Both the position numbers and the translations under genes were made by a program. From Zeimonas sp046347945 (GTDB lineage: Bacteria; Pseudomonadota; Gammaproteobacteria; Burkholderiales; Burkholderiaceae_E): a stretch of DNA of 64,000 bases. The stretch spans positions 1 through 64,000 of the forward strand of contig JAXMFB010000003.1 of assembly GCA_046347945.1 (NCBI GenBank). Reading direction: 5' to 3'. The notes beneath the pieces were generated by a model, which made no database searches, was not told the DNA's origin, and worked only from the letters and a program-made list of their open reading frames with translations. Within the stretch, counting starts at the first letter, position 1; each line of letters begins with the position of its first letter. This document shows, one piece after another, positions 10,181 through 18,647 of the stretch.

Positions 10181-11232
10181 GGGGTGGTTCTCCTCTCTCG
10201 TTGGCCAGCGTGGTGGGGCGCTTCCACCTGCCCCGATCGGATGTCGTCGCGCCGTCGGCCGGTCGCGGCGTCGAAGAAGTGGCGGGCGTCGGCGTCCCAC
10301 TGCAGCGACACCGCGGTGCCCGGCGCGAGTTCGTGCCGCCCGGGCACGCGCGCGGCGATCGTGTCGGCCCCCGCGGAGCAGGTGACGATCGTGTCGGCGC
10401 CGAAGTACTCGGCGCTCTGCACGACGGCCGCCAGCCCGCCGCCGTCGGCGATCCTCACGTGCTCGGGGCGCACGCCGAGCTTCAGGTCGTCGCGGCCCGG
10501 CGCGGACACGATGTTCATCGGCGGCGTGCCGATGAAGCGCGCCGCGAACAGCGTCGCCGGCCGCGCGTACAGTTCCGCGGGCGTCGCGTCCTGCTCGATG
10601 CGCCCGGCGTTGAGCAGCACGACCTGGTCGGCCATGCTCATCGCCTCGGTCTGGTCGTGGGTGACGTAGACCATCGTGATGCCGAGCTTCTGCTGCAGCG
10701 CGCGGATCTCGCGGCGCATCTCGTGGCGCAGCTGCGCGTCGAGGTTCGACAACGGCTCGTCCATCAGGCACACGGGCGTCTCGGCGATGATCGCGCGGCC
10801 GAGCGCGACGCGCTGCTGCTGGCCACCCGAGAGCTGAGCGGGCTTGCGGTCGAGCAGCTGCGTCAGGCCGAGCAGGTCGGCCACCCGCGCGAGGCGCCGC
10901 GCGTGGTCGCGCGCCGGCTCGCGGCGCACCTTCAGGCCGAACAGGATGTTCTCGCGCACGTCCAGGTGCGGAAAGAGCGCATACGACTGGAACACCATCG
11001 AGATGCGGCGCTGCGCGGGCGGCAGCTGCGTCACGTCGCGCCCGTCGATCAGGATGCGCCCCGTGCTCGGCGTGTCGAGGCCGGCGATCATCCGCAGCGT
11101 GGTCGACTTGCCGCAGCCAGACGGGCCGAGCAGGACGACGAAGCTGCCCGCCGGTGCGGCGAAGCTCGCGTCGTCGACGGCGACGGCCGCGCCCCAGTGC
11201 TTGCTCACGTGTTCGAGTGCGATGGCGCTCAT
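10177..11232 (-). CDS. ugpC: ABC transporter ATP-binding protein, UgpC-like
   Basis: This is the ATPase of the importer. Walker A GPSGCGKST (about residue 36-44), Q-loop VFQSYALFPH, signature LSGGQQQR, Walker B CLMDEPLSNLDAQ and the switch His in VYVTHDQTEAMSMAD are all intact. The C-terminal part has the TOBE/MalK-type regulatory domain (LGVRPEHVRI). The 351 residues match the family. It follows glpD after 19 bases and overlaps ugpB by four bases. Confidence 0.92.
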   Translation of the reverse strand: MSAIALEHVSKHWGAAVAVDDASFAAPAGSFVVLLGPSGCGKSTTLRMIAGLDTPSTGRILIDGRDVTQLPPAQRRISMVFQSYALFPHLDVRENILFGLKVRREPARDHARRLARVADLLGLTQLLDRKPAQLSGGQQQRVALGRAIIAETPVCLMDEPLSNLDAQLRHEMRREIRALQQKLGITMVYVTHDQTEAMSMADQVVLLNAGRIEQDATPAELYARPATLFAARFIGTPPMNIVSAPGRDDLKLGVRPEHVRIADGGGLAAVVQSAEYFGADTIVTCSAGADTIAARVPGRHELAPGTAVSLQWDADARHFFDAATGRRRDDIRSGQVEAPHHAGQRERRTTP

Positions 11233-11251
11233 CGGGAAGTCCGCTATTCGA

Positions 11252-12766
11252 TCACCCGATTGTTGCAGCCCGGTGTCGGTGCCGGTCGAACCAGCGCGCG
11301 AAGTCGGCGCGCTGCGCGACGCTCATGTGGAGGCCGGCCTTCGTCCGGCGCCACAGCACGTCGTCGGCGCTGCCCGCCCACTCGTGCTCGACGAACCACT
11401 CGGCTTCGCGCTCGCACAGCCCGCCGCCGAAGTCTCGGCCGAGGTCGGCGAGCGAGCGGGCGTCGCCGAGGACTTCGTCGGCGAGCGTGCCGTGGCGCCG
11501 GAACAGCGCCTCGAGCAGCGGCTGCGGCAGCGCCGGGCGACGCGCTCGCAGCAGGTCGCGCGCGATCGCGACGTCCTTCGCCGCCCCGGGCAGCGGCTCT
11601 TCGTGCGTCCATGGGCTGCGAGCCGACTCCAGCCAAGGCTGCAGCTTGTCGAGCGCCGCCTCGGCGAGCCGGCGGTAGGTGGTGATCTTGCCGCCGAACA
11701 CCGCGAGTTGCGCGACGCCGTCGCGCTCGTCGACCACCAGCGTGTAGTCGCGCGTGATCTCGGACGGATCGCTCGCGCCGTCGTCGTACAGCGGCCGCAC
11801 CCCGGCGTAGCTCCAGACGACGTCGCGCTCGGCGAGCGGCCGGGCGAGGTAGCGGTTCACTGCGTCGAGCAGGTAGCGGGTTTCCTCGACGCTGATCGCA
11901 CGCGCCTCGGCGAGGCCCTGCACCGCGACGTCGGTGGTGCCGATCAGCGTGAAGCGGCGCTCGTACGGGATCATGAACACGATGCGCTTGTCGTGGTTCT
12001 GCAGGATGTACGCGTGCTCGCCCGGATACGCGCGGGGCACCACGACGTGGCTGCCCTTCACCAGTTGCACGTTTGCCGGCACGTCGCCGCCCCCGGTGGC
12101 GTCGAGCACCGGCTTCACCCACGGGCCGGCCGCGTTGACCAGCACCCGGGCGCGCAACATGCCGCGCGCGCCCGTCCTGGCGTCCTCGGTCGTCGCCTGC
12201 CAATGGCCGTCGCGCCGCTCGGCCGAGACGAAGCGGGTGCGCGGCATGAGCAGCGCGCCGTGCGCCTGCGCCGAGCGCAGGTTCAGGATGACCAGCCGCG
12301 CGTCGTCGACCCAGGCGTCGGAATACGCGAAGCCGCGCGTGATGCGCGGATCGAGCCCGGCGCCATAACCGTCCGGCGCCAGCCGCACGGCGCGCGACTT
12401 CGGCAGGCTGATGCGGCCGCCGAGGTGGTCGTAGAGCCACAGGCCGGTGCGGATCATCCACGCCGGGCGAAGGCCCGCGACCTGCGGCATCACGAAGCGC
12501 AGCGGCCACGCGATGTGCGGCGCGAGCCGCAGCAACACCTCACGCTCGGCCAGCGCCTCGGCGACCAGCCGGAACTCGTAGTGCTCGAGGTAGCGCAGGC
12601 CGCCGTGGATCAGCTTGGTGCTGGCCGAGGACGTCGCGCCGCCGAAGTCGCCCTGCTCGACCAGCGCGACGCGCAGGCCACGGCCGGCCGCGTCGCGCGC
12701 GATGCCGGCGCCGTTGATGCCGCCGCCGACGACGAGCAGGTCGAGTCCGTCGGCGGCCTGCGTCAC
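11252..12766 (-). CDS. glpD: aerobic glycerol-3-phosphate dehydrogenase
   Basis: GlpD is a peripheral membrane flavoenzyme oxidising sn-glycerol-3-phosphate to dihydroxyacetone phosphate and reducing quinone. The N-terminal FAD motif LLVVGGGINGAGIARDAAGRG, GGATSSASTKLIHGGLRYLE, the internal VNAAGPWV, and FGGKITTYRRLAE are all diagnostic. GTG 12766 gives 504 residues and overlaps the upstream regulator stop (GTGA), so expression is coupled to the regulator. Directly downstream lies the ugpCBAE importer, linking uptake to oxidation. Confidence 0.94.
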   Translation of the reverse strand: MTQAADGLDLLVVGGGINGAGIARDAAGRGLRVALVEQGDFGGATSSASTKLIHGGLRYLEHYEFRLVAEALAEREVLLRLAPHIAWPLRFVMPQVAGLRPAWMIRTGLWLYDHLGGRISLPKSRAVRLAPDGYGAGLDPRITRGFAYSDAWVDDARLVILNLRSAQAHGALLMPRTRFVSAERRDGHWQATTEDARTGARGMLRARVLVNAAGPWVKPVLDATGGGDVPANVQLVKGSHVVVPRAYPGEHAYILQNHDKRIVFMIPYERRFTLIGTTDVAVQGLAEARAISVEETRYLLDAVNRYLARPLAERDVVWSYAGVRPLYDDGASDPSEITRDYTLVVDERDGVAQLAVFGGKITTYRRLAEAALDKLQPWLESARSPWTHEEPLPGAAKDVAIARDLLRARRPALPQPLLEALFRRHGTLADEVLGDARSLADLGRDFGGGLCEREAEWFVEHEWAGSADDVLWRRTKAGLHMSVAQRADFARWFDRHRHRAATIG

Positions 12767-13755
12767 GCGCGCCTCCCCGGGTGCGACCTGGCCGGCGCGT
12801 CGCCGGCGAGCAGCAGGCGCGCGGTGGGCTCGTCGACGATCAGCGTGTTGACGAAGCCGCCCGCGAGCGCCGCGCGCAGGCCCTCGGCCTTGCCGGTGCC
12901 GCTGGCGACGCAGATCGAGTGCTTCGCGCGGCGCAGCAGCGACAGGTCGGGCCCGCTCGCGCGCGCGTTCAGCGCGATGTCGTCGTGGCTGCCGTCGGCG
13001 CGGAAGAACACCGTCGCGATGTCGCCCACGACGCGGTCGCGGCGCAGGCTGCGCAGGTCGGCGGGCTCGAGGAAGCCGCCGCTGTGCACGTGGCTGGGAA
13101 CCTGTCCCGAGAAGGCGCCCACGCTGAAGACCAGGATCCGCGCGCGCCGCTGCAGCTCGAGCAGGCGCCTGACGCTGCGCTCGCGCCACAGCGCCGTGCG
13201 GGTCTGCGCGTAGTCGAAGAACGCCGGCACCGGAAATGCGTGGGGGCGCGCGCCGTAGTTCTGCGCGATGCGCATCACGATGTCGCTGCTGAAGGTGCTG
13301 TCGATGTCCTGCGCGGTGCCCGAGCCGTTGAGCGCGACCACGTCCACGTTGGCGACCGGCTTCGGCGAGAGCTTCGAGGCCACCTTGCGCAACGTGGTGC
13401 CCCACGCGACGCCGACCACGGCGTCGGCGTCGACGACCGTGTTCAGGTAGCCGGCGGCGAAGGCGGCGACCCGCTCGAGCCAGTCGTGCTCGTCGGCGGT
13501 CTCGGGCACCGAGACGACGCGGGCGACGCGCAGGCCGAAACGCTCGCGAAGCCGGGCCTCGATGCCCTGCGGATGCTGCGCCGGGTCGTGGATGCGGATC
13601 TCGACCAGGCCGCGCTCGTGCGCGCGCGACAGCAGCCGCGACACCGTCGAGCGCGAGGTGCGCAGTTCGTCGGCGATCCGGGCCGTCGTGAGGTGATCGT
13701 AGTAGTACAGGCGCGCCACGCGGATCGACAGCGCATCCTGTTCGCTGGCAAGCAT
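12763..13755 (-). CDS. SorC/DeoR-type transcriptional regulator of the glp-ugp operon
   Basis: The 330-residue protein has an N-terminal helix-turn-helix (YYDHLTTARIADELRTSRSTVSRLLSRA, residues about 18-46) and a C-terminal phosphosugar-binding domain of the SorC family (VVGVAWGTTLRKVASKL, DVVALNGSG, VASGTGKAEGLRAAL). It is the first gene of the operon and presumably senses a phosphorylated effector. Classical glp-ugp control uses the DeoR-family GlpR, so a SorC-type protein here is a notable substitution. ATG 13755 sits inside an operator-like region, suggesting autoregulation. Confidence 0.85.
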   Translation of the reverse strand: MLASEQDALSIRVARLYYYDHLTTARIADELRTSRSTVSRLLSRAHERGLVEIRIHDPAQHPQGIEARLRERFGLRVARVVSVPETADEHDWLERVAAFAAGYLNTVVDADAVVGVAWGTTLRKVASKLSPKPVANVDVVALNGSGTAQDIDSTFSSDIVMRIAQNYGARPHAFPVPAFFDYAQTRTALWRERSVRRLLELQRRARILVFSVGAFSGQVPSHVHSGGFLEPADLRSLRRDRVVGDIATVFFRADGSHDDIALNARASGPDLSLLRRAKHSICVASGTGKAEGLRAALAGGFVNTLIVDEPTARLLLAGDAPARSHPGRRA

Positions 13756-13774
13756 GAACAGATTTTCACGGAGT

Positions 13775-13790
13775 TTGCACGAACGTGCAA
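13775..13790. promoter_or_regulatory. palindromic operator candidate for the SorC-type regulator
   Basis: TTGCACG-AA-CGTGCAA is a perfect 7-bp inverted repeat located 20 bases before the regulator start codon and 61 bases before the divergent DUF502 gene. A weaker repeat, TGAA-N6-TTCA, overlaps the start codon at 13755-13768. Position and symmetry suggest the autoregulatory site of the SorC-type protein; binding is inferred. Confidence 0.55.
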
Positions 13791-13850
13791 GCCCGCGCAG
13801 GCTGCGCGCCGTGCGAGACTTCGGCCAGCCCCGTCGAGCCGCCTGTCGCC

Positions 13851-14498
13851 ATGCCGCTGAGCTCCAACCGCCTGCTGAACACCTTCCTCACCGGCCTGCT
13901 CGCCGCGCTGCCGCTGGCCGCGACGGTGCTGGTCTTCGCCTGGGCGGTGCGGGTCCTGGTCGACTCCCTCGGCCCGGACAGCTACGTCGGGCGCGTGCTC
14001 AAGGCGCTGGGCCTGGGCATCGCCGGCTCCGAGGCGGCCAGCTACCTGCTCGGCGTCGGCATCGTGCTCGCCGCGATCTTCGTCCTGGGCGCACTGGTGC
14101 AGACGCGGCTGCGGCGCGTGCTCGCGGCGGCGCTCGACGCGATCGTCATGCGCATCCCGGTGGTGCGCAGCGTCTACGACATGGCGAGCAAGCTCGTCGG
14201 CCTGCTCGGCCAGCACGAGCAGCACGGCATGCATTCGATGAGCCCGGTCTGGCTGCACTTCGGCGGCGTCGGCGGCGTCGCCGTGCTCGGGCTGCTGTCG
14301 ACCAGCGAGCCGGTGCGCGTGGGCGAGCTCGACTACCTGGCGGTGCTGGTGCCGACCGCACCGGTGCCGGTGGGCGGCGGGCTGCTGTACGTGCCCCGAG
14401 ACTGGGTGACGCCCGCCGACGTCGGCATCGACGGGCTGACCAGCATCTACGTGTCGATGGGCATCACGTCGAAGCAGCACATCGGCCCGGCGCGGTAG
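13851..14498 (+). CDS. DUF502 family inner-membrane protein
   Basis: The 215-residue product has two strong membrane segments near the N-terminus (LLNTFLTGLLAALPLAATVLV and YLLGVGIVLAAIFVLGALV) and the conserved DUF502 block IPVVRSVYDMASKLVGLLG, ending in GITSKQHIGPAR. The family is widespread in betaproteobacteria with no settled biochemical role; some members are annotated as membrane-stress or trafficking factors. ATG 13851 fits the family N-terminus. Its 3' end overlaps the convergent CoA-transferase gene by 52 bases. Confidence 0.85.
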   Translation: MPLSSNRLLNTFLTGLLAALPLAATVLVFAWAVRVLVDSLGPDSYVGRVLKALGLGIAGSEAASYLLGVGIVLAAIFVLGALVQTRLRRVLAAALDAIVMRIPVVRSVYDMASKLVGLLGQHEQHGMHSMSPVWLHFGGVGGVAVLGLLSTSEPVRVGELDYLAVLVPTAPVPVGGGLLYVPRDWVTPADVGIDGLTSIYVSMGITSKQHIGPAR

Positions 14499-16051
14499 AT
14501 CCGCGCATCCATCGTCGCCAGCGCCGGGGACACCGCGACCGGCGCGCCGCAGTGCGCGAGCACGTCGCGCTGGAGGCCGATGCCGGGCGCGATCTCGACC
14601 AGCACGAGTTGGCCGTCGACCAGCCGGAACACCGCGCGCTCGGTCACGTACAGCACGTCGGCGCCCTGCCGCGACGCATACTCGCCGTTGAACGACAGGT
14701 GCCCGACCCGCGGCACGAGCTTGCGCGACCGGCCCTCGCGGACGATGCGCAGCCGGCCGTCGCCGGCCTCGACCTGCAGGCCGCCCGCGGTCAGCGGGCC
14801 CATGAAGACCAGGCGTCGCGTCGACTGCGTGATGTTGACGAAGCCGCCCACGCCGGCCAGCAGCCGGTGCTCGCCCTCGCCGAACAGGCTGACGTTGACG
14901 TTGCCGTGGCCGTCGAACTCGGCCAGCCCGAGGAACGCCATGTCGATGCCGCCGCCGTCGTAGAAGTCGAACTGCGCCGGCTCGTCGACGATCGCTTCGG
15001 GGAACTCGGACGCGCCGAACGACAGGCCGTCGGCGGGCGTGCCGCCGATCGGGCCCGACTCGACGGTGAGCACGAAACCGCCGACGCCTTCTTCGCGGGC
15101 CACCGCGCCGACGCCGGCCGGCATGCCGACGCCGAGGTTGACCACCCGCGGGCGATGCGCGGCCAACTCGAGCAGCGCGCGGCGCTGGACGATCCGGCGC
15201 GCGTCGAGCGCGGCCGGTGCGAGCTTCGCCGTCGCCGCAGCCGCGCCCCCCGCCGCCTCACGCGGCGCCGCGCGCATGTAGTCCAGGTTCAGGTATTCGC
15301 CGAAAGTCATCGAGTGGTGGTCGGCATCCTCGCCCACCTCGACGACGTAATCGACCACGATCCCCGGCACGCGCACCCGCTGCGGGTCGTCGTGCGCGTC
15401 GACCACGCGCTTGACCTGTGCGATCACGATGCCGCCGCTGTTGTGCGCCGCCTGCGCGATCGCCAGCATCTCGTGATGGAACGGCTCGTGCTCGGTGGTC
15501 AGGTTGCCGCGCGCGTCGCTGGTCGTCGCGCGGATCAGCGCCACGTCGATGCGCATCGGCCGGTAACGCAGCCACTCCTCGCCGTCGATCTCGAGGAGGT
15601 CGACCAGGTCGGCCGTGGTGCGCGCGTTGAGCTTCCCACCGCCGTGGCGCGGGTCGACGAAGGTGTGCAGGCCGATCTTCGTGATCACGCCCGGCTTGCC
15701 GCCCGCGATCGCGCGATACAGGTGCGTGATCACGCCCTGCGGAAGGTTCCACGCCTCGCAGCGGTTCTCGAGCGCGAGCCGCGACAGCTTCGGCGCCGAG
15801 CGCCAGTGGCCGCCGACGATTCGCCGGGTCAGGCCCTCGTGACCGAAGTGGTTGACGCCGCGGTCTGCGCGGTCGCCCTGGCCGGCCGAGTAGACCAGCG
15901 TGAGCTGTGACGGCGTGCCGTGCGCGAGGAAGTGGTGCTCGATCGCGGCGGTGACCGCCTCGGCGTGGCCCACGCCGACGAACCCTGCGCAGGCCAGCGT
16001 CGCGCCGTTGGGAATCAGCGCGACGGCGTCGTCGACGCCGACGCGCTTCAA
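14447..16051 (-). CDS. acetate/3-ketoacid (YdiF-like) CoA-transferase, alpha-beta fusion
   Basis: This is a family I CoA-transferase in which both half-domains are fused in one 534-residue chain, as in E. coli YdiF and propionate CoA-transferases. The first half begins around IPNGATLACAGFVGVGHAEAV and the second contains VLTVESGPIGG, whose Glu forms the glutamyl-CoA thioester. TTG 16051 is chosen because it overlaps the stop of the upstream 103-aa gene (TTGA) and removes an arginine-rich shadow extension. It probably moves CoA between acetate or propionate and short 3-oxo or hydroxy acids; the substrate is not determinable. Confidence 0.88.
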   Translation of the reverse strand: MKRVGVDDAVALIPNGATLACAGFVGVGHAEAVTAAIEHHFLAHGTPSQLTLVYSAGQGDRADRGVNHFGHEGLTRRIVGGHWRSAPKLSRLALENRCEAWNLPQGVITHLYRAIAGGKPGVITKIGLHTFVDPRHGGGKLNARTTADLVDLLEIDGEEWLRYRPMRIDVALIRATTSDARGNLTTEHEPFHHEMLAIAQAAHNSGGIVIAQVKRVVDAHDDPQRVRVPGIVVDYVVEVGEDADHHSMTFGEYLNLDYMRAAPREAAGGAAAATAKLAPAALDARRIVQRRALLELAAHRPRVVNLGVGMPAGVGAVAREEGVGGFVLTVESGPIGGTPADGLSFGASEFPEAIVDEPAQFDFYDGGGIDMAFLGLAEFDGHGNVNVSLFGEGEHRLLAGVGGFVNITQSTRRLVFMGPLTAGGLQVEAGDGRLRIVREGRSRKLVPRVGHLSFNGEYASRQGADVLYVTERAVFRLVDGQLVLVEIAPGIGLQRDVLAHCGAPVAVSPALATMDARIYRAGPMCCFDVMPIDT

Positions 16052-16359
16052 TAGGTGACCATGCTGGTGTCGGTTTCGACCCGCACGACGTCGCGGCCGA
16101 GCGCGGCGACCACGCTGGCCGCGTAACGGTCGGCCCATGCCGCGTCGCGCCGGAACTGCCCGGCGCCCGCCGCCGCGGCGACTGCGAGCACCTTGTCGGC
16201 GACCAGCACCTTGCCCGACGCGCGCATCGGCTCGGCCCCCAGCGCGACGAACTGCTCGTCGAGCCAGCGACGCGCCTCGTCGCTGCCGAGCCTGAGCTTC
16301 GGGCTGAGGCTGAACACCGTGCCGGGTGCGAACCGGACGTTGACCTCGATCGTCATCAT
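16048..16359 (-). CDS. conserved hypothetical protein coupled to the CoA-transferase
   Basis: I do not recognise this family. The 103 residues have no signal peptide, membrane segment or cysteine. They start MMTIEVNVRFAPGTVFSLSPKLR and have a helix-rich middle (GSDEARRWLDEQFVALGAEP, then an Ala-rich stretch around 50-70). A GGAG Shine-Dalgarno precedes ATG 16359 (a second ATG follows immediately). The stop overlaps the TTG start of the CoA-transferase by four bases, so the two are translationally coupled and probably act in the same pathway. Confidence 0.75.
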   Translation of the reverse strand: MMTIEVNVRFAPGTVFSLSPKLRLGSDEARRWLDEQFVALGAEPMRASGKVLVADKVLAVAAAAGAGQFRRDAAWADRYAASVVAALGRDVVRVETDTSMVTY

Positions 16360-16417
16360 GGTCTCCGGGGGCCCGGGCGCAAGTCTGCCAGAACCGGAGC
16401 CACGACGCGCGGACCTT

Positions 16418-16756
16418 TTACACCCCCCAGGTGACGTCCTTGCCGGCCGCGTGGGCGGCCTCGAGCATCTCGATGAACGGAAACGCGCGCTGGGCGAGCG
16501 AGACCGGGTAGGCCTCGTCCTCGTCGGCGGCGGCTTGCGGCTTCGCGGCCGCGTTGCCGCCCTGGCTCTCGGCGCGCAGCGCGGCGCGCTCGTCGTCGAT
16601 CGCCTTGCGCAGTGCGGCGATCGCCGCCGGCATCTGCTCGACAGTGACGATGCCGGTGGCGCCCGGCGTCTTGCCGACGATCTTCAGGATCCACTCCGCG
16701 ACCGGCTTCGTCATGACGACGGAGCCGGTGGCGCGCGACTTGAACTCGTAAATCAT
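16418..16756 (-). CDS. DUF1840 domain-containing protein
   Basis: The 112-residue product begins MIYEFKSRATGSVVMTKPVAEWILKIVGK and has the central VEQMPAAIAALRKAIDDE and C-terminal FPFIEMLEAAHAAGKDVTWGV blocks that define DUF1840, a small cytoplasmic family almost limited to betaproteobacteria and of unknown function. ATG 16756 is taken because the family starts at this methionine; the open frame extends 13 codons further upstream. It is divergent from the lipoprotein gene at 16802. Confidence 0.85.
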   Translation of the reverse strand: MIYEFKSRATGSVVMTKPVAEWILKIVGKTPGATGIVTVEQMPAAIAALRKAIDDERAALRAESQGGNAAAKPQAAADEDEAYPVSLAQRAFPFIEMLEAAHAAGKDVTWGV

Positions 16757-16801
16757 GGCCTGCCTCCGGTTCGGGCCTTGCCCGGTTGATACCATTATCG
16801 G

Positions 16802-17392
16802 ATGAATCCCCGATCCGCCCTGCGCCGGCGGCGCGCGCCGCCGGCCTCGGCTCCCGTCGCGTTCGCCTGCGCACTCGCCTGCACGCTCTTCCTGTCAGCC
16901 TGCGCGCCCGACTACAACTGGCGCGAGATCCGGCCCTCGGGCGAAGGCTACGCCGTCATGTTGCCGGGCAAGCCCGCGTCGATGTCGCGCCCGATCAACC
17001 TCGACGGGCTGGCGGTGACGATGGCGATGAGCGGCGCCCGGGTCGACGACCAGTCGTTCACCGTCGGCATGGCGGTCCTGCCCGACGCCGAGCCGGCCAC
17101 GCGCGAGAAGGCCCGTGCGGCGATGCGCGCGGCGATGGTGCGCAACATCGCCGGTCGCGAGACGCAGGTCGCCGAGGCGGCGGTGCCCGTGCACGACCTG
17201 GCAGGCCGCACGACCGCGACGCAGCCCGCGGTGCGCGTCGAGGCTTCGGGCCGCATCGCCGATCGCCCGGCGCACCTGTCCGCGCTGTTCGTCGCGCGCG
17301 GCAACCGCGCCTGGCAGGGCGTGGTCATCGGGCCGGCGCCCGACACCGAGCACGCGCCGGCCTTCCTCGACTCGTTCCGGCTCATCGAGTGA
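16802..17392 (+). CDS. putative lipoprotein
   Basis: The 196 residues begin with an arginine-rich n-region, the hydrophobic FACALACTLFLSACAP and a lipobox LSAC (Cys about residue 34), so the protein is likely lipid-anchored in the envelope. The mature part (DYNWREIRPSGEGYAVMLPGKPASM... ending FLDSFRLIE) resembles small PsbP/MOG1-like lipoproteins of Burkholderiales with no assigned role. An MFS transporter gene follows within about 30 bases, so the two may be co-transcribed. Confidence 0.75.
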   Translation: MNPRSALRRRRAPPASAPVAFACALACTLFLSACAPDYNWREIRPSGEGYAVMLPGKPASMSRPINLDGLAVTMAMSGARVDDQSFTVGMAVLPDAEPATREKARAAMRAAMVRNIAGRETQVAEAAVPVHDLAGRTTATQPAVRVEASGRIADRPAHLSALFVARGNRAWQGVVIGPAPDTEHAPAFLDSFRLIE

Positions 17393-17407
17393 CGCATCGA
17401 GTGACGC
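17384..17407 (+). repeat. 12-bp tandem duplication across a stop codon
   Basis: ATCGAGTGACGC occurs twice in direct succession, covering the last codons and stop of the lipoprotein gene and the leader of the MFS gene. It looks like a recent replication-slippage duplication. Confidence 0.8.
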
Positions 17408-17420
17408 AATGGGCACAGCG

Positions 17421-18647
17421 ATGAGCGCCGTGCTGCCGGCCCCGCTGGCGATCCGCGTGTTCGCCGCCTTCGCGAGCGGCTACTTCATGTCGTACGCGCT
17501 GCGCTCGGTCAATGCGGTGATCGCCCCGGACCTGATCGCCGAGTTCGGCCTGTCGAACGCGCAGCTGGGTTCGCTGTCCTCGGCGTACTTCATCGCGTTC
17601 GCGGCGATGCAGATGCCGCTGGGCATCTGGCTCGACCGCTTCGGTTCGCGCCGCGTCGACGCCACGCTGCTGCTGGTCGCCGCGGCCGGCTGCGCCGTGT
17701 TCGCGCTGGCGCACAGCGTGGCGATGCTGTGGGTCGGCCGCGCGCTCATCGGCATCGGCGTGTCGGGCGCGCTGATGGCCTCGCTGCGCGCGTTCCGCTT
17801 CTGGTACGTCGATGCACGCCAGCAGCAGCTGGCGGCGTGGATGCTGGTGGCCGGTACGCTCGGGGCGCTGGTCACGACGGTGCCGGTGCAATGGGCGCTG
17901 CCGCTGGTGGGATGGCGCGGCGTGTTCTGGATCGCGGCGGCGATGCTGTGCGCGTCGAGCGCGGCGATCGCGCTGAGGCTGCCCAGCGAGCCGGCACACG
18001 CCGCGCACCCCGACGAGTCGCCGTGGACGGCGTACCGGCAGGTGTTCGGCGAGCCGTATTTCTGGCGCTTCGGCGTCGCCTCGCTGACGGTGCAGGCGAG
18101 CTTCATCGCGTTCCAGAGCCTGTGGGTCGGCCCGTGGCTGCGCATCGTGCTCGGCATCGACGCCGACAGCGCCGCGCAGGCGCTGTTCGTGCTCAACCTC
18201 GTGCTGATGCTGGGCTACCTGGCGTTGGGCTGGGCGGTGCCGGCGATGGTGCGCCGGGGATGGAGCACGCTGCGGCTGGTGGCGGGCGGCACCTCGGTGA
18301 TGCTGGCGATCGAGCTCGTCATCGCGTTCGCCCACGGTGCGTGGGCGTGGCTGCTGTGGCTGCCGCTGGCGCTGGCGGCGACGGTGAACACGCTGTCGCA
18401 GACGCACGTGAGCCTGTCGTTTCCCGCGAAGCTGACCGGGCGCGCGTTCACCGCGTACAACCTGCTGGCGATGACGGGAATGTTCCTCGCGCAATGGCTG
18501 TTCGGCGTGACGGTCGACCTGCTCGGCGGTGGCGGACACAGCGAGCAGGGCTTCCGGCGCGCGATGCTGGCGTGGATCGTGCTGCAGCTCGCGGCGCTGC
18601 TGGTGCTCGTTTTCTGGCGGGTGCGCCCGCCGAAACCCGCGGCATGA
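17421..18647 (+). CDS. MFS transporter
   Basis: This is a 12-helix major-facilitator protein of 408 residues. The first helix is AIRVFAAFASGYFMSYALRSV, with the loop 2-3 motif LDRFGSRRVDA between helices 2 and 3 and GRALIGIGVSGALMASLRAF in helix 4. The substrate is not visible. ATG 17421 is preferred, though the in-frame ATG 17409 just upstream is possible; neither has a strong Shine-Dalgarno. The stop overlaps the next gene (ATGA), coupling it to a GNAT acetyltransferase. It is distantly similar to the MFS gene at 48.4 kb. Confidence 0.82.
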   Translation: MSAVLPAPLAIRVFAAFASGYFMSYALRSVNAVIAPDLIAEFGLSNAQLGSLSSAYFIAFAAMQMPLGIWLDRFGSRRVDATLLLVAAAGCAVFALAHSVAMLWVGRALIGIGVSGALMASLRAFRFWYVDARQQQLAAWMLVAGTLGALVTTVPVQWALPLVGWRGVFWIAAAMLCASSAAIALRLPSEPAHAAHPDESPWTAYRQVFGEPYFWRFGVASLTVQASFIAFQSLWVGPWLRIVLGIDADSAAQALFVLNLVLMLGYLALGWAVPAMVRRGWSTLRLVAGGTSVMLAIELVIAFAHGAWAWLLWLPLALAATVNTLSQTHVSLSFPAKLTGRAFTAYNLLAMTGMFLAQWLFGVTVDLLGGGGHSEQGFRRAMLAWIVLQLAALLVLVFWRVRPPKPAA

